Assembly (NCBI RefSeq): GCF_025996515.1
Contig: NZ_BLRH01000060.1
Coordinates: 806,001 to 870,000 of the forward strand
Direction: 5' to 3'
DNA from: Rhizohabitans arisaemae
GTDB taxonomy: Bacteria; Actinomycetota; Actinomycetes; Streptosporangiales; Streptosporangiaceae
DNA: 64,000 bases
Both the position numbers and the translations under genes were made by a program. Positions 11,458 through 20,158 of this stretch are shown here, piece by piece. How positions within the stretch are numbered: the first letter of the stretch is position 1; the number at the start of each line of letters is the position of its first letter. The notes under the pieces are model-generated. The model was not told the origin of the DNA, made no database searches, and saw nothing but the letters and a program-made list of their open reading frames with translations.

Positions 11458-11509
11458 ATGATCGTTGTGGTGTGGACCCCCAACAGGGTGCGGACAGCGC
11501 AACGATCAC
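11458..11509. repeat. 52-bp nested palindrome, copy 2
   Basis: It has the same length and outer arms as copy 1, except that the first base is A. The inner arm has diverged on the left side. It is separated from copy 1 by 43 bp. The remaining parts of 11243-11681 show no gene and presumably hold the two divergent promoters. Confidence 0.88.
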
Positions 11510-11681
11510 TCGGTATCGGGCTGGGGACTCCGCTCCTAGCAGAACGGACCCTTCCACTGGGACATGCACAACACAGGTCGGAACGGACACCCGGCAGGGC
11601 GATAATCGCTGGTCTGGGCACCCGTGGAACGCGATACTCGAAGGGAACCTCTGCGCCACAAGCCGAAACCCGGAGGTCAGT

Positions 11682-13745
11682 GTGGCCAACCCGGACATCG
11701 CCGATGCGGGAGGGAACACCAGACCCATCCGAAGGCCGGAGCCCGACGACCTCCACGTGGCGGGGACGGCCCCGCGTGAGCCGTACCCGCCCTCGACGAC
11801 GACCCCGATCCGGGCGATCGTCTGGCTCCTGCACCTGTCGCTGCCGCTGCTCGGACTCTGGCTGCTGATCTCCCGGCCGGAGCTGGACGCCCGGTGGCTG
11901 CACCCGCCGAGCCACTTCTGGTTGATCAACGCGGTCGCCCTGCTCAACGTCGTGCTCGGCTACGCCGTCGGCGAGGCGGCCCGGCGGCGCCGGGACGCCC
12001 GTCTCTTCCTGGTCTCCCTCACCTTCCTGGTCAGCTCCGGCTTCTTCCTGCTGCACGGGCTGGCCACCCCGGGCATCCTTATCTCCACCCCCAACCTGGG
12101 GTTCGACCTCGCCCAGCCGGTCGGGCTCGCCGTGGCCGCAGTCCTCGCCGTCGCCTCCTCGCTCCGCCTGGGCCGGGTGGACTTCGCCAAACTCGTCTGG
12201 ATCCGCCGGACCTGCGGCCTCCTCCTGGTCGGCTGGGGGATCGCCGCCCTCCCCGGGATCTCCCCGCTGGGCACCGCCGGAGACGCCCCGCTCACCTGGC
12301 TCGGCCTGCTCACCGTGCCGCTCTACGCCGTGGCCGCCTTCCGGCTCCTGCTGGTGCACCGGCGACGCCCCGCGGCGATGCTGATCAGCCTGATCACCGC
12401 CTATGCCCTCCTCGCCGAAACCATGATCGCCGGGGTTCTCGCCCGGAACTGGCATCTGTCCTGGTGGGAATGGCACCTGCTGCTGCTGTTCGCCTTCGGT
12501 TTCGTGGGGTACAGCGCCTTCATCCAGTTCCGCCGGGAGGGCTCGGGAGCCGGGATCTTCGACGCGGTGACCCTGTCCGCCACCCACCGCCGGATCCGGC
12601 AGGAGTACGCCGCCGCGCTGGAGGAGGTCGTGGACCACCTGCGGCGCCGCCCGGAACCGGGGCCGCCCGTCGCCCCCCGGCTGGCCGGTCGCTTCGGCCT
12701 CACCGAAGGCCAGGCCGCGGTCCTCGACCGCGCCGGCGAGGCCCTCGCCGCCGAACGCGAGCTCTCCGAGCGCCTCTCCGCGCTGGTCGAGGTCGGCTGG
12801 CGGGCCAGGGTCGGGCTCAGCCCCGAGGAGTTCCTCGCCGAGGCGGTGACCAGGACACGGCAGGCGTACGGGGACGTCCGGGTCTCTCTGGTGCACCAGG
12901 GGAGGGTGAAGACGACGAACGGGACGTACGGCCTGAGCGAGCTCTCCGGTGTCCAGGTGCGCGGCGGCGTCGAACTCCACCCCCTCACCGTCAAAGGCGA
13001 GCCGGCCGGGGTCCTCGAAGTCCCGGTGGGCGGCACCCGGCAGGACCAGGCCCTCGCCGTGCTGCTCGCCGGGCAGCTCTCCATCGCCTTGGAGAACGCC
13101 CGGCTCTACCAGGAGCTCACCACGCTCTTCCGCCGGTACATGTCCCCCGACGTGGCCGCCGCCCTCCTCGCCGACCCCGAACAGGCGGCGCTCGGCGGCG
13201 GGCTGGTGGAGGTGACGGCGCTCTTCGCCGACCTGCGCGGCTTCACCACCTTCTCCGAACGGGTCTCCCCCGCCGAGATCGTGGAGATGCTCAACCGCTA
13301 CCACACCGCCGCCGTCCCCTGCATCCTCGGCAACGGCGGAACGATCGTGCAGTTCGTCGGGGACGCCCTCCTCGCCCTCTTCAACGCCCCGGCCAGACAG
13401 CACGGGCACGCGCTGCGGGCCGCCCGCGCCGGTCTGGCGATGCAGCGGGCCACCGCGGAGATCGCCGCCGAGCGGCCCGACTACCCCCGCTTCCGCATCG
13501 GCGTCAACACCGGCCCCGCCCTCGTCGGCAACATCGGCAGCCCCGAGCTCCGCGGTTTCAACGCCATGGGTGACGCGGTCAACGTGGCGGCGCGCCTGCA
13601 GGCCTTGGCCGAGCCGGGCACCGTCGTCATCGGCGCGTCCACCTACGCGGGACTGGGCGCGGCATCGGTCACCCCACTGGGACGGCTCACCCTGAAAGGC
13701 AAGGAACATCCGGTCCACGCCTACGTCCTGGAGGCACTGCCATGA
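11682..13745 (+). CDS. Membrane class III adenylate/guanylate cyclase
   Basis: The protein has 687 residues. Residues about 44-283 hold six or seven hydrophobic segments, forming a membrane sensor region. A linker helix leads to a GAF-like region (about 375-475) ending in the GQLSIALENARLYQEL helix. The C-terminal cyclase domain starts near residue 505. Metal-binding Asp residues are seen in ALFADLRGFT (about 515) and FVGDALLALF (about 559), and NMGDAVNVAARL-like and LKGK blocks follow as in adenylate cyclases. The start is GTG 11682, with GGAGG 5 nt upstream. The stop overlaps the start of a CRP-type regulator (ATGA), so a cyclic nucleotide producer and its likely receptor are coupled. cAMP is the probable product; cGMP cannot be excluded. 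Confidence 0.9.
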   Translation: MANPDIADAGGNTRPIRRPEPDDLHVAGTAPREPYPPSTTTPIRAIVWLLHLSLPLLGLWLLISRPELDARWLHPPSHFWLINAVALLNVVLGYAVGEAARRRRDARLFLVSLTFLVSSGFFLLHGLATPGILISTPNLGFDLAQPVGLAVAAVLAVASSLRLGRVDFAKLVWIRRTCGLLLVGWGIAALPGISPLGTAGDAPLTWLGLLTVPLYAVAAFRLLLVHRRRPAAMLISLITAYALLAETMIAGVLARNWHLSWWEWHLLLLFAFGFVGYSAFIQFRREGSGAGIFDAVTLSATHRRIRQEYAAALEEVVDHLRRRPEPGPPVAPRLAGRFGLTEGQAAVLDRAGEALAAERELSERLSALVEVGWRARVGLSPEEFLAEAVTRTRQAYGDVRVSLVHQGRVKTTNGTYGLSELSGVQVRGGVELHPLTVKGEPAGVLEVPVGGTRQDQALAVLLAGQLSIALENARLYQELTTLFRRYMSPDVAAALLADPEQAALGGGLVEVTALFADLRGFTTFSERVSPAEIVEMLNRYHTAAVPCILGNGGTIVQFVGDALLALFNAPARQHGHALRAARAGLAMQRATAEIAAERPDYPRFRIGVNTGPALVGNIGSPELRGFNAMGDAVNVAARLQALAEPGTVVIGASTYAGLGAASVTPLGRLTLKGKEHPVHAYVLEALP

Positions 13746-14413
13746 CCGTTCCCGAACCGGAGGGCTTCCTCGCCCAGCTCACCCCCGACGAGCTCGCCGA
13801 CCTGCACCGGCTTGGACGTCGGCGGCGCTGGGAGCGCGGCGAGACCCTCATCCGGGAGGGCGACGCCGCGGATTCGGTGCTGATCCTCACGGAAGGCCGG
13901 GTGAAGGTCTGCTCCCTCACCGAGAGCGGCGTCGAGGTGATCCTGGCGATCCGCGGACCGGGCTCGCTGCTCGGCGAGTTCTCCGCGATCGACGGTGAGC
14001 CGAGGTCGGCGGACGTCGCCGCGCTGGAGCCCGCCTCCGGCCTCGTCGTTCCCGTCGCCGCCTTCGCCGGCTACCTGCAGAACCGCGGCCGGGTCACCCT
14101 GCTGCTCCTGCGGCTCGTGGTGGCCCGGATGCGCGACGCCGACCGCAAGAGGATCGAGTTCGGCGCCACCGACGCGACCGGCCGGGTCGCCACCCGATTG
14201 GTGGAGCTGGCGGAACGGTTCGGCGAACGCGTGCCCGCCGGATTGCGGATCTCCTTGCCGATCTCCCAGGACGAGCTGGCGGGCTGGGTCGGCGCCTCCC
14301 GGGAAGCGGTGAGCAAGGCGCTCCGATCCCTTCGCGACCGCGGCCTGATCGAAACCGGCCGCAGACGCGTGATCATCCGCGACCTGGACAGGTTGCGTTC
14401 CCGCGCCCGCTGA
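13742..14413 (+). CDS. CRP/FNR-family transcription regulator
   Basis: The protein has 223 residues. A cyclic-nucleotide-binding beta roll occupies residues 10-125; its phosphate-binding cassette LLGEFSAIDGEPRSA keeps the Gly-Glu and Arg-Ser pairs that bind cAMP in CRP. A dimer helix follows. A winged helix-turn-helix near residues 165-215 has the recognition-helix pattern GASREAVSKALRSL. No Cys cluster is present, so it is not FNR-like. The start ATG overlaps the cyclase stop by 4 nt, so it is translated with the enzyme that probably makes its ligand. Its targets are unknown. Confidence 0.92.
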   Translation: MTVPEPEGFLAQLTPDELADLHRLGRRRRWERGETLIREGDAADSVLILTEGRVKVCSLTESGVEVILAIRGPGSLLGEFSAIDGEPRSADVAALEPASGLVVPVAAFAGYLQNRGRVTLLLLRLVVARMRDADRKRIEFGATDATGRVATRLVELAERFGERVPAGLRISLPISQDELAGWVGASREAVSKALRSLRDRGLIETGRRRVIIRDLDRLRSRAR

Positions 14414-14432
14414 ACCGTGCGCGCATCCGCGA

Positions 14433-15626
14433 TCAGAGCTTGGGGATGGTGTTCACGATGTGCCGGGCGATGGCCATGCTGGAGGTGGCGCCGGGTGAGG
14501 GGGCGTTGCGGATCAGCGTGATCTTCCCGTGTACGTCGATGGCGAAGTCGTCGAGGAGACGTCCACCGCGGTCGACGGCCTGTGCCCGTACCCCGCCGGT
14601 GGTCCGGACCAGGTCGGCGGATTGGAGCGCGGGGACGTAGCGGCGGGCGGCGGCCAGGAAGGCGCGCTTCATCAGCGACCCGTACACCTCGTGGATCCCG
14701 GTCTTCCAGTGCTGTCGCGCCAGGCGCCAGGTACCGGGGAAACCGAGGATCTCCCGGAGGTCACCGGGCCGGATGACCCCCCAGCGGTACCCCTCCCGGG
14801 CGAGCGCCATCACCGCGTTGGGCCCCACGAGGACCTCGTCGTCGATCCTGCGGGTGAGGTGAACGCCGAGGAACGGGTACCTCGGGTCGGGGACCGGGTA
14901 GATCAGGCCCTTGACGTAGTCCTTCGCGAACTCGGTCAGCCGGTAGTACTCCCCGCGGAACGGGATGATCCTCAGCTCTCCCTGACGTCCGGTGAGCCGG
15001 GCCACCTCGTCGCTGCCGAGCCCGGCGCAGGAGATCACCCCGTCGAAGGCGAACCGGCGCGTCCCGGCGATCAACTCGGCGCCGGAGACGGTCTCCCGCA
15101 TCGCCCGTACCGGATGGCCCAGCAGCACCCGGCCGCCCCCGGCCACCACCTCCTCGGCGAAGCTCCGGGCGACGGCGGCGAAGTCGGTGATCGCGGTGTG
15201 GGGCGAGTGGACGGCCGCCACCCCGATCGCGTGCGGCTCGACGTCCCGCAGGCTGACCGCGTCGAGTTCGACGATGCCGGGGACGCCGTTGGCGCGGGCC
15301 CGCTCGGCGATGCGGCGCAGCCCGCCGCGCTCGGCGGAGCGCGAGGCGATCACCAGCTTGCCCACCTCGTCGTACGGCAGCGCGTGCTCGGCGCAGTATT
15401 CGCGCAGCATCCCGACGCCCTCGCGGCACAGCCGGGCCTTGAGGGAGCCGGGCTCGTAGTAGATGCCCGCGTGCACGACCCCGCTGTTGTGGCCGGTCTG
15501 GTGGGCGGCGATGTCGCCTTCCTTCTCCAGCACGGTCACCTCGGCGCCGTGGACCAGGGTGAGCTCCCTGGCGACCGCCAGGCCCAGGATGCCCGCCCCG
15601 ATGACCCCGATCCGGCGCGTGGTCAT
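14433..15626 (-). CDS. lhgO: L-2-hydroxyglutarate oxidase
   Basis: This is an FAD-dependent oxidase that clears L-2-hydroxyglutarate to 2-oxoglutarate. It has 397 residues. The N-terminal dinucleotide motif GAGILGLAVAREL (residues 10-22) is followed by EKEGDIAAHQTGHNSGVVHAG-type blocks, and HAGIYYEPGSLKA is highly typical of LhgO/YgaF. The GPNAVMALAREGY and C-terminal [14 protein letters not shown] segments also fit. The start is ATG 15626. It converges with the CRP-type gene, 19 bp apart. The region upstream (15627-15842) has no gene. Glycerol-3-phosphate-type oxidases are relatives, but the motifs favour LhgO. Confidence 0.93.
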   Translation of the reverse strand: MTTRRIGVIGAGILGLAVARELTLVHGAEVTVLEKEGDIAAHQTGHNSGVVHAGIYYEPGSLKARLCREGVGMLREYCAEHALPYDEVGKLVIASRSAERGGLRRIAERARANGVPGIVELDAVSLRDVEPHAIGVAAVHSPHTAITDFAAVARSFAEEVVAGGGRVLLGHPVRAMRETVSGAELIAGTRRFAFDGVISCAGLGSDEVARLTGRQGELRIIPFRGEYYRLTEFAKDYVKGLIYPVPDPRYPFLGVHLTRRIDDEVLVGPNAVMALAREGYRWGVIRPGDLREILGFPGTWRLARQHWKTGIHEVYGSLMKRAFLAAARRYVPALQSADLVRTTGGVRAQAVDRGGRLLDDFAIDVHGKITLIRNAPSPGATSSMAIARHIVNTIPKL

Positions 15627-15842
15627 GCCGGTCCGGCTTTCCCGGTACGGCGCCGCGACGGACCTCGCCCCGAGGGGGGACCCGATGGCCCGGCGAACCC
15701 GCAGCCTCGGGTCACGAATTCACGCATTCCACGAAATTAGCGCCCTCCGCAACCGCTGACAAAGCGAGCCCGCCAACTAACTCCTTTCCGCTGCCTTACG
15801 TTCGGCGCCTCCCCCCGCAACCGCCGGGCACGACCTAAGCGG

Positions 15843-16793
15843 TCAGGGATCGATCACCCACTCACCTGTCTGAGAGGCGAAACCACCGTTCAGCTCGAAC
15901 TGGAACTTCGTTGGCTTCGCGTTCTCCGGAAACTCAAAGACGATCAGACCCCGTCTACTGTCACCCGGGCTGACCGTGATCGACGGCAAGGACTGTCCCT
16001 CGGTGACATCGGCATAGGTCGGCTGGTACTGCTGACCACGCTCATCAATCAGATCGGCCCCCAAACGGGGCAAGTCCGACAAGACAACCTGGCTGATGTT
16101 GTGCAGAACCAACTCCACCGCGACAAGCCGAAAGCCGGCCTTTGCCGCCATGAACTGGTTGTCGGTGGTGGCGCGCTGGATCACGCGTGTAAGAGTCACC
16201 GAAACCCGGAGATTCGGGTCACGACCTCTGAGGGTGAGAGCGGCACCGACTCTGGCGGGCTGAGGCTGCCGAGGCTGGGTTGACGGCCGGGTCGAAGGCT
16301 GCGGGGAAGGCTGGGCTGCCGGCGGCGGAGGCGGGTTCACGGTGGTGGCGGTGGAAAGAACCGGAACCGGAGCTGCGGGTACGGGATCGGAAGTCGAAAC
16401 GACCGGAGCCGGAGCGACCGGCGCAGGATCGGAGGTCGATACGACCGGAGCCGGAGGGATGGGCGCAGGAAGCGCGGGGGCGGCCGGCGCCGCCAGATCC
16501 GGACTCGTCACCACCTCCTGATCACCGAAGCCCACCGCGGTGAAAAACGCCGCGCAGCTCATCAGCAGACCCAGCGGGAGTGCCACGGCAAGCAGCCAGA
16601 ACGCGGTCCCCGGCACATATCGAGGCGGTGGCGGTGGTGGCGGCTGATAGCCATATGGGCCCGGATACTGGTCCGGGTACTGCTGAGGATGTGAATAGCC
16701 GTACCCAGCCGGATACTGCGGCTGCTGGTACGGGTCGTGCCCGTCGTACGGAGGCTGGCCCACTGGCTCTCTCGTCTCTGACTGACCGAACAT
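15843..16793 (-). CDS. Membrane-anchored protein with DUF4352-type domain
   Basis: The protein has 316 residues. Residues 1-60 are rich in Pro, Tyr, Gln and Gly (a low-complexity cytoplasmic tail). One transmembrane helix lies at about 64-90. A Pro/Ala/Val linker contains two near-identical copies of PAPVVSTSDP. The exported C-terminal domain (about 195-316) has the beta-sandwich pattern of DUF4352 (VAVELVLHNIS, DERGQQYQPT, FEFPENAKPTKFQFEL). Such domains are common in actinobacterial surface proteins of unknown function. The start is ATG 16793. It diverges from the sugar kinase gene across about 180 bp that holds no other feature I can support. Confidence 0.78.
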   Translation of the reverse strand: MFGQSETREPVGQPPYDGHDPYQQPQYPAGYGYSHPQQYPDQYPGPYGYQPPPPPPPRYVPGTAFWLLAVALPLGLLMSCAAFFTAVGFGDQEVVTSPDLAAPAAPALPAPIPPAPVVSTSDPAPVAPAPVVSTSDPVPAAPVPVLSTATTVNPPPPPAAQPSPQPSTRPSTQPRQPQPARVGAALTLRGRDPNLRVSVTLTRVIQRATTDNQFMAAKAGFRLVAVELVLHNISQVVLSDLPRLGADLIDERGQQYQPTYADVTEGQSLPSITVSPGDSRRGLIVFEFPENAKPTKFQFELNGGFASQTGEWVIDP

Positions 16794-16977
16794 GACGTCC
16801 CCGACGATGCACTGACGCCCCGCGTGATCTTCTGGTTGACCGATCGGACGTCACATTTCACCCGTGTGGACAACCTGGGTTGAGCCCAAGAACATCCGGC
16901 TGATTCCAGAGGGAAGGGATCGTCGGTGCCTCCTCCGTCGACTGACGGAACGAGCCGGCGGGCTGAGAGGATCAAGT

Positions 16978-18453
16978 GTGGACACGCTGCTCGGGATCGA
17001 CATCGGGACCTCCGGGGCGAAGGGGGTTCTCACCACGGTCGACGGCGACATCCTCGCCCTCGTCCGGCACCCGCACGGGGTCAGCCGGCCGCAGCCGGGC
17101 TGGGCCGAGCAGGACGCCGAGGCGGTCTGGTGGGACGGCTTCCGCGCCGTCGCCGCCGAGCTGCTGCGCGAGGTGCCGGGGAGCCGGGTGGTCTCGGTCG
17201 CGGTGAGCGGGCTCGGACCGTGCGTACTCCCGGTCACCGCGGACGGGGTGCCGCTCCGGCCCGCGATCCTCTACGGCGTCGACACCCGGGCGGGCCGGGA
17301 GATCGCCGAGATCGTCCGGCGGTACGGGTCCGACGAGATCCTGCGCCGCTGCGGCTCGCCGCTGACCTCGCAGGCCGCGGGCCCCAAGCTCGCCTGGGTG
17401 CGGGGACACGAGCCGGAGGTGTGGCACCGGACGCGGCGGTTTCTGATGGCGGGATCGTTTCTCGTGCACAGGCTGACCGGTGAGTATGTACTCGACCACC
17501 ATTCGGCCAGCCAGTGCACCCCGCTCTACGACACCCTGGACCACAGCTGGATCTCCGCGTGGGCCGAGGAGATCGCGCCGGGGATCGAGCTTCCCCGCCT
17601 CCTCTGGCCCACCGAGATAGCCGGATTTATCACGACTCGTGCGGCTGCGGAGACCGGGCTGCCCGCAGGAACGCCGGTGACCCCGGGGACCATCGACGCC
17701 TGGGCGGAGTCGGTGAGCGTGGGCGTCCGGGAACCCGGCGACGTCATGGTCATGTACGCCTCGACGATGTTCCTGCTGCAGATGCTGAGCCGCCGCCGTA
17801 CCTCCCCGCACCTGTGGGGCACCGTCGGCGTCGAACCCGGCACCTACAACTTCGGCGCCGGCATGGCCACCTCGGGCGCGATCACCGACTGGCTGAGCGA
17901 ACTCACCGGGACCGGCCACGCCACGCTGATCGAGGAGGCCCGGGGCGTCCCCCGTGGCGCGGAAGGCCTGCTGATGCTTCCGTACTTCGCCGGGGAACGC
18001 ACCCCGCTCTTCGACCCCGACGCCCGCGGCACCCTGATCGGCCTCACCCTCCGGCACGGCCGCGCCCACCTGTACCGGGCCACCCTGGAGGCGACCGGGT
18101 ACGGCCTCCGCCACAACCTGGAGACGATGCGGGCGGCCGGGGAGCGCGAACGCAGGCTCGTCGCCGTCGGCGGCGGCACCCGGGGCGGGCTCTGGCCGCA
18201 GATCGTCTCCGACGTCGCCGGGCTCCCCCAGCTGCTCCCCCGGCACACGATCGGAGCGGCGTACGGCGACGCGCTGCTCGCCGCCCGGGCCGTCGGCATC
18301 GCCTCCCCCGAGACCGTCTGGAACACCTACGAGGAGCAGATCACCCCGGACCCGGACGCCGCCGAACTCCACGAGGAGAACTACCGCCTCTACCGCCGCC
18401 TCCACGAAGCCACCGCCGACATAGCCCACACCCTCGCCCGCCGCCCCTGCTGA
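16978..18453 (+). CDS. FGGY-family carbohydrate kinase
   Basis: This is an ATP-dependent sugar kinase of 491 residues. The N-terminal phosphate-binding loop GIDIGTSGAKGVL, the mid-protein VTPGTIDAWAES block and the C-terminal VGGGTRGGLWPQIVSDV adenosine motif are all intact. It resembles xylulokinase-like members, but the sugar cannot be named from sequence. The start is GTG 16978, with GAGAGG 7 nt upstream; the frame is open further upstream without a better ribosome site. No isomerase or sugar transporter gene is adjacent. Three copies of the 52-bp palindrome follow its stop. Confidence 0.9.
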   Translation: MDTLLGIDIGTSGAKGVLTTVDGDILALVRHPHGVSRPQPGWAEQDAEAVWWDGFRAVAAELLREVPGSRVVSVAVSGLGPCVLPVTADGVPLRPAILYGVDTRAGREIAEIVRRYGSDEILRRCGSPLTSQAAGPKLAWVRGHEPEVWHRTRRFLMAGSFLVHRLTGEYVLDHHSASQCTPLYDTLDHSWISAWAEEIAPGIELPRLLWPTEIAGFITTRAAAETGLPAGTPVTPGTIDAWAESVSVGVREPGDVMVMYASTMFLLQMLSRRRTSPHLWGTVGVEPGTYNFGAGMATSGAITDWLSELTGTGHATLIEEARGVPRGAEGLLMLPYFAGERTPLFDPDARGTLIGLTLRHGRAHLYRATLEATGYGLRHNLETMRAAGERERRLVAVGGGTRGGLWPQIVSDVAGLPQLLPRHTIGAAYGDALLAARAVGIASPETVWNTYEEQITPDPDAAELHEENYRLYRRLHEATADIAHTLARRPC

Positions 18454-18510
18454 AACCGGCCGACCACACCCGACGGGCAAAGGCCCCGCGCAGCCCTCTC
18501 CCGCCACCCG

Positions 18511-18562
18511 GTGATCGTTGCGCCGTCCGCACCCCACCCGGGACGTACAGCGCAACGATCAC
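18511..18562. repeat. 52-bp nested palindrome, copy 3
   Basis: The outer arms are GTGATCGTTG and CAACGATCAC, with the CGCCGTCCGCACCCC inner left arm. It lies 58 bp after the kinase stop, in the convergent region with the gene ending at 18875. Confidence 0.9.
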
Positions 18563-18641
18563 CCCGGCCCCGAAGGGGCGGCAGAGGCCGGGCCTCGGGC
18601 ACACCGCCGGGATCGACCCGGCACAGCCGTACCCCGCTCAC

Positions 18642-18693
18642 GTGATCGTTGCGCCGTCCGCACCCCACCGAAGACGCACACCGCAACGATCAT
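18642..18693. repeat. 52-bp nested palindrome, copy 4
   Basis: It is identical to copy 3 over the first 28 bases, and its last base is T rather than C. The preceding flank AGCCGTAC...CTCAC is shared in kind with copies 1 and 5, so the duplicated unit is longer than 52 bp. Confidence 0.9.
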
Positions 18694-18762
18694 CCGGAGC
18701 GGGCCGGACTTCAAGGGCAGTCGAGAAGTCCGGTACCTGATGAAGCCGCGTACGCCGTTCAC

Positions 18763-18814
18763 GTGATCCTTGCCATGTGTGCACCCCCGGAGGTGCGGAC
18801 GGCACAACGATCAC
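18763..18814. repeat. 52-bp nested palindrome, copy 5
   Basis: One mismatch in the left outer arm (GTGATCCTTG) and a changed inner arm make it the most diverged copy; the total length of 52 bp is kept. It lies 60 bp before the stop of the convergent surface-protein gene. Confidence 0.87.
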
Positions 18815-18874
18815 CCGGCGCCGGGCAAGTGGGGCTGCGCCGGGCCGATCCCGGCGGTCCGCGGTACCTAAAGA

Positions 18875-19945
18875 TCATCTGGCTCGGCGGGCGAGGAGGC
18901 CGATCACGCCGATCGAGAAGGCGGCGACCAAGACCCAGAGCACCACGGGTACGGCGGAGAGGCCGCCGGTCGACGCCGCGGGCCCGGACGCCTCACCCGA
19001 GGAGCTCCGCCGAGTGGCGTCGGCCCTGCGGGACGGGGTGTCGGACGGCGTGACCGAGGACTCACGCGATCCGGCGAGGGGCTTCGGCAGCGCCTCGGCC
19101 GGGAGCGGAACCCGCCAGAGCGGGCTGTTCACGCCCTCGGATCCGACCAGTAGCGCACGCCCGTCGGCCGAGTAGGCGATCGACTCCGACTGTTTGAGAC
19201 TCGGCATCGACACCTTGGCGACCTGCTTGTCCGGGGCGCTGTAGACCGACGCGGAGAAGTAGGTCCGGATGACGAAGGTCCGCCCGTCGCGGGCGTAGGC
19301 GGCGTCCGTGGCCATGAGCGGCGCCGAGCCGACCCGGCGCAGCACGTTCACCCGGTCGGTGCGGAGCTGGGACGGGGCGGCGTAGACGCCGCCGTTCCAC
19401 TCCTTGCTCACCACGTAGAGGCGACCTGTGACCGGATGGACCATGATCCCCTCGGCGTCGCGCGGCCCGTCCTGGAAACGGAAGCGGAAACGGACCGCCC
19501 GGACGACCCCGCCGCGCAGCGCGGCCGGCTCCTCCACCCGGTAGACGGAGATGTTCTGCCAGGTCTTCAGGTTGTCGCCGATGTCGCCGAACCAGAGGTA
19601 CGACCGTCCTGTCCGCGGATCCTTGGAAGCCGCCATCGCCTCCCAGTCACGTGCCGTCGCCCCGGCCACGGTGTAGCTCGCCCGGGTCCGCCCGTCGGGC
19701 CCGACCGCGAAGAACCGCGCCGACGCCGAGCTGTCGTTGTGGGTGTAGACGATGCCCGGGTGGCGGTTCGAGACGGCGAGGCCGCTCGATTCGGTGATCC
19801 GTGGATCCTTGAAGGTGAACAGGAGCCGGTCCCGTTCGGCGCGTGGCTTGTCGGCCAGCGCGACCCCCGGCGATCCGGCGACACCGAGCCCGATGACACC
19901 GAGCAGGACCAGAGCCGGCCCCACGACCCCCGATCGGTATCTCAT
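18875..19945 (-). CDS. Secreted, C-terminally membrane-anchored propeller-like protein
   Basis: The protein has 356 residues. A signal peptide covers residues 1-31 (hydrophobic VVGPALVLLGVIGLGVAG, cleavage near ALA-DK). Residues 40-290 have repeated strand patterns with THNDSS, WFGDIGDN, DAEGIMVHP and ESIAYSADG, resembling a beta-propeller esterase-like or phytase-like domain. A Ser/Thr/Pro/Ala-rich stretch (about 295-330) leads to a C-terminal transmembrane helix and a basic LLARRAR tail. It is therefore held on the outer face of the membrane. No clear sortase motif is seen. The start is ATG 19945. The enzymatic role is unknown. Confidence 0.8.
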   Translation of the reverse strand: MRYRSGVVGPALVLLGVIGLGVAGSPGVALADKPRAERDRLLFTFKDPRITESSGLAVSNRHPGIVYTHNDSSASARFFAVGPDGRTRASYTVAGATARDWEAMAASKDPRTGRSYLWFGDIGDNLKTWQNISVYRVEEPAALRGGVVRAVRFRFRFQDGPRDAEGIMVHPVTGRLYVVSKEWNGGVYAAPSQLRTDRVNVLRRVGSAPLMATDAAYARDGRTFVIRTYFSASVYSAPDKQVAKVSMPSLKQSESIAYSADGRALLVGSEGVNSPLWRVPLPAEALPKPLAGSRESSVTPSDTPSRRADATRRSSSGEASGPAASTGGLSAVPVVLWVLVAAFSIGVIGLLARRAR

Positions 19946-20017
19946 GCGAACATCATGCCCTCATGTCCCAGCGGGTACGCCGACGACGCCCGCGGGCAGG
20001 CGTCCGGCACGCTCCGG

Positions 20018-20104
20018 TCAGCCGGAGACGAGGGTGCCGAACACCACGATGAGTACGAGCAACGCCAGCACGGTGGGGAGGAGCCAGCGACGGGGGCGAT
20101 CCAC
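20018..20104 (-). CDS. Possible 28-residue single-helix membrane peptide
   Basis: GTG 20104 to TGA gives 28 residues: a basic start (DRPRRW) and then one hydrophobic helix ending LVSG. In-frame TAG lies three codons upstream, so the start cannot be far away. There is no strong ribosome site. It fills the gap between the surface protein and the dedA-type gene on the same strand. It is supported only by its tidy small-membrane-protein pattern. Confidence 0.4.
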   Translation of the reverse strand: MDRPRRWLLPTVLALLVLIVVFGTLVSG

Positions 20105-20158
20105 AACACGAGCCTATCCGCTGTGGACGACTCACTTGTGTCGTGTACGCAGGTGGCA

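Noticed and set aside
10671..13718. 1015-codon minus-strand open frame opposite the cyclase
   Set aside because: It is antisense to the cyclase and runs into the otsB region in another frame; low complexity, no domain.
15843..16793. CRISPR-like or tandem DNA repeat in the Pro-rich linker of the DUF4352 gene
   Set aside because: Two near-identical coding units only; a protein linker duplication, not an array.
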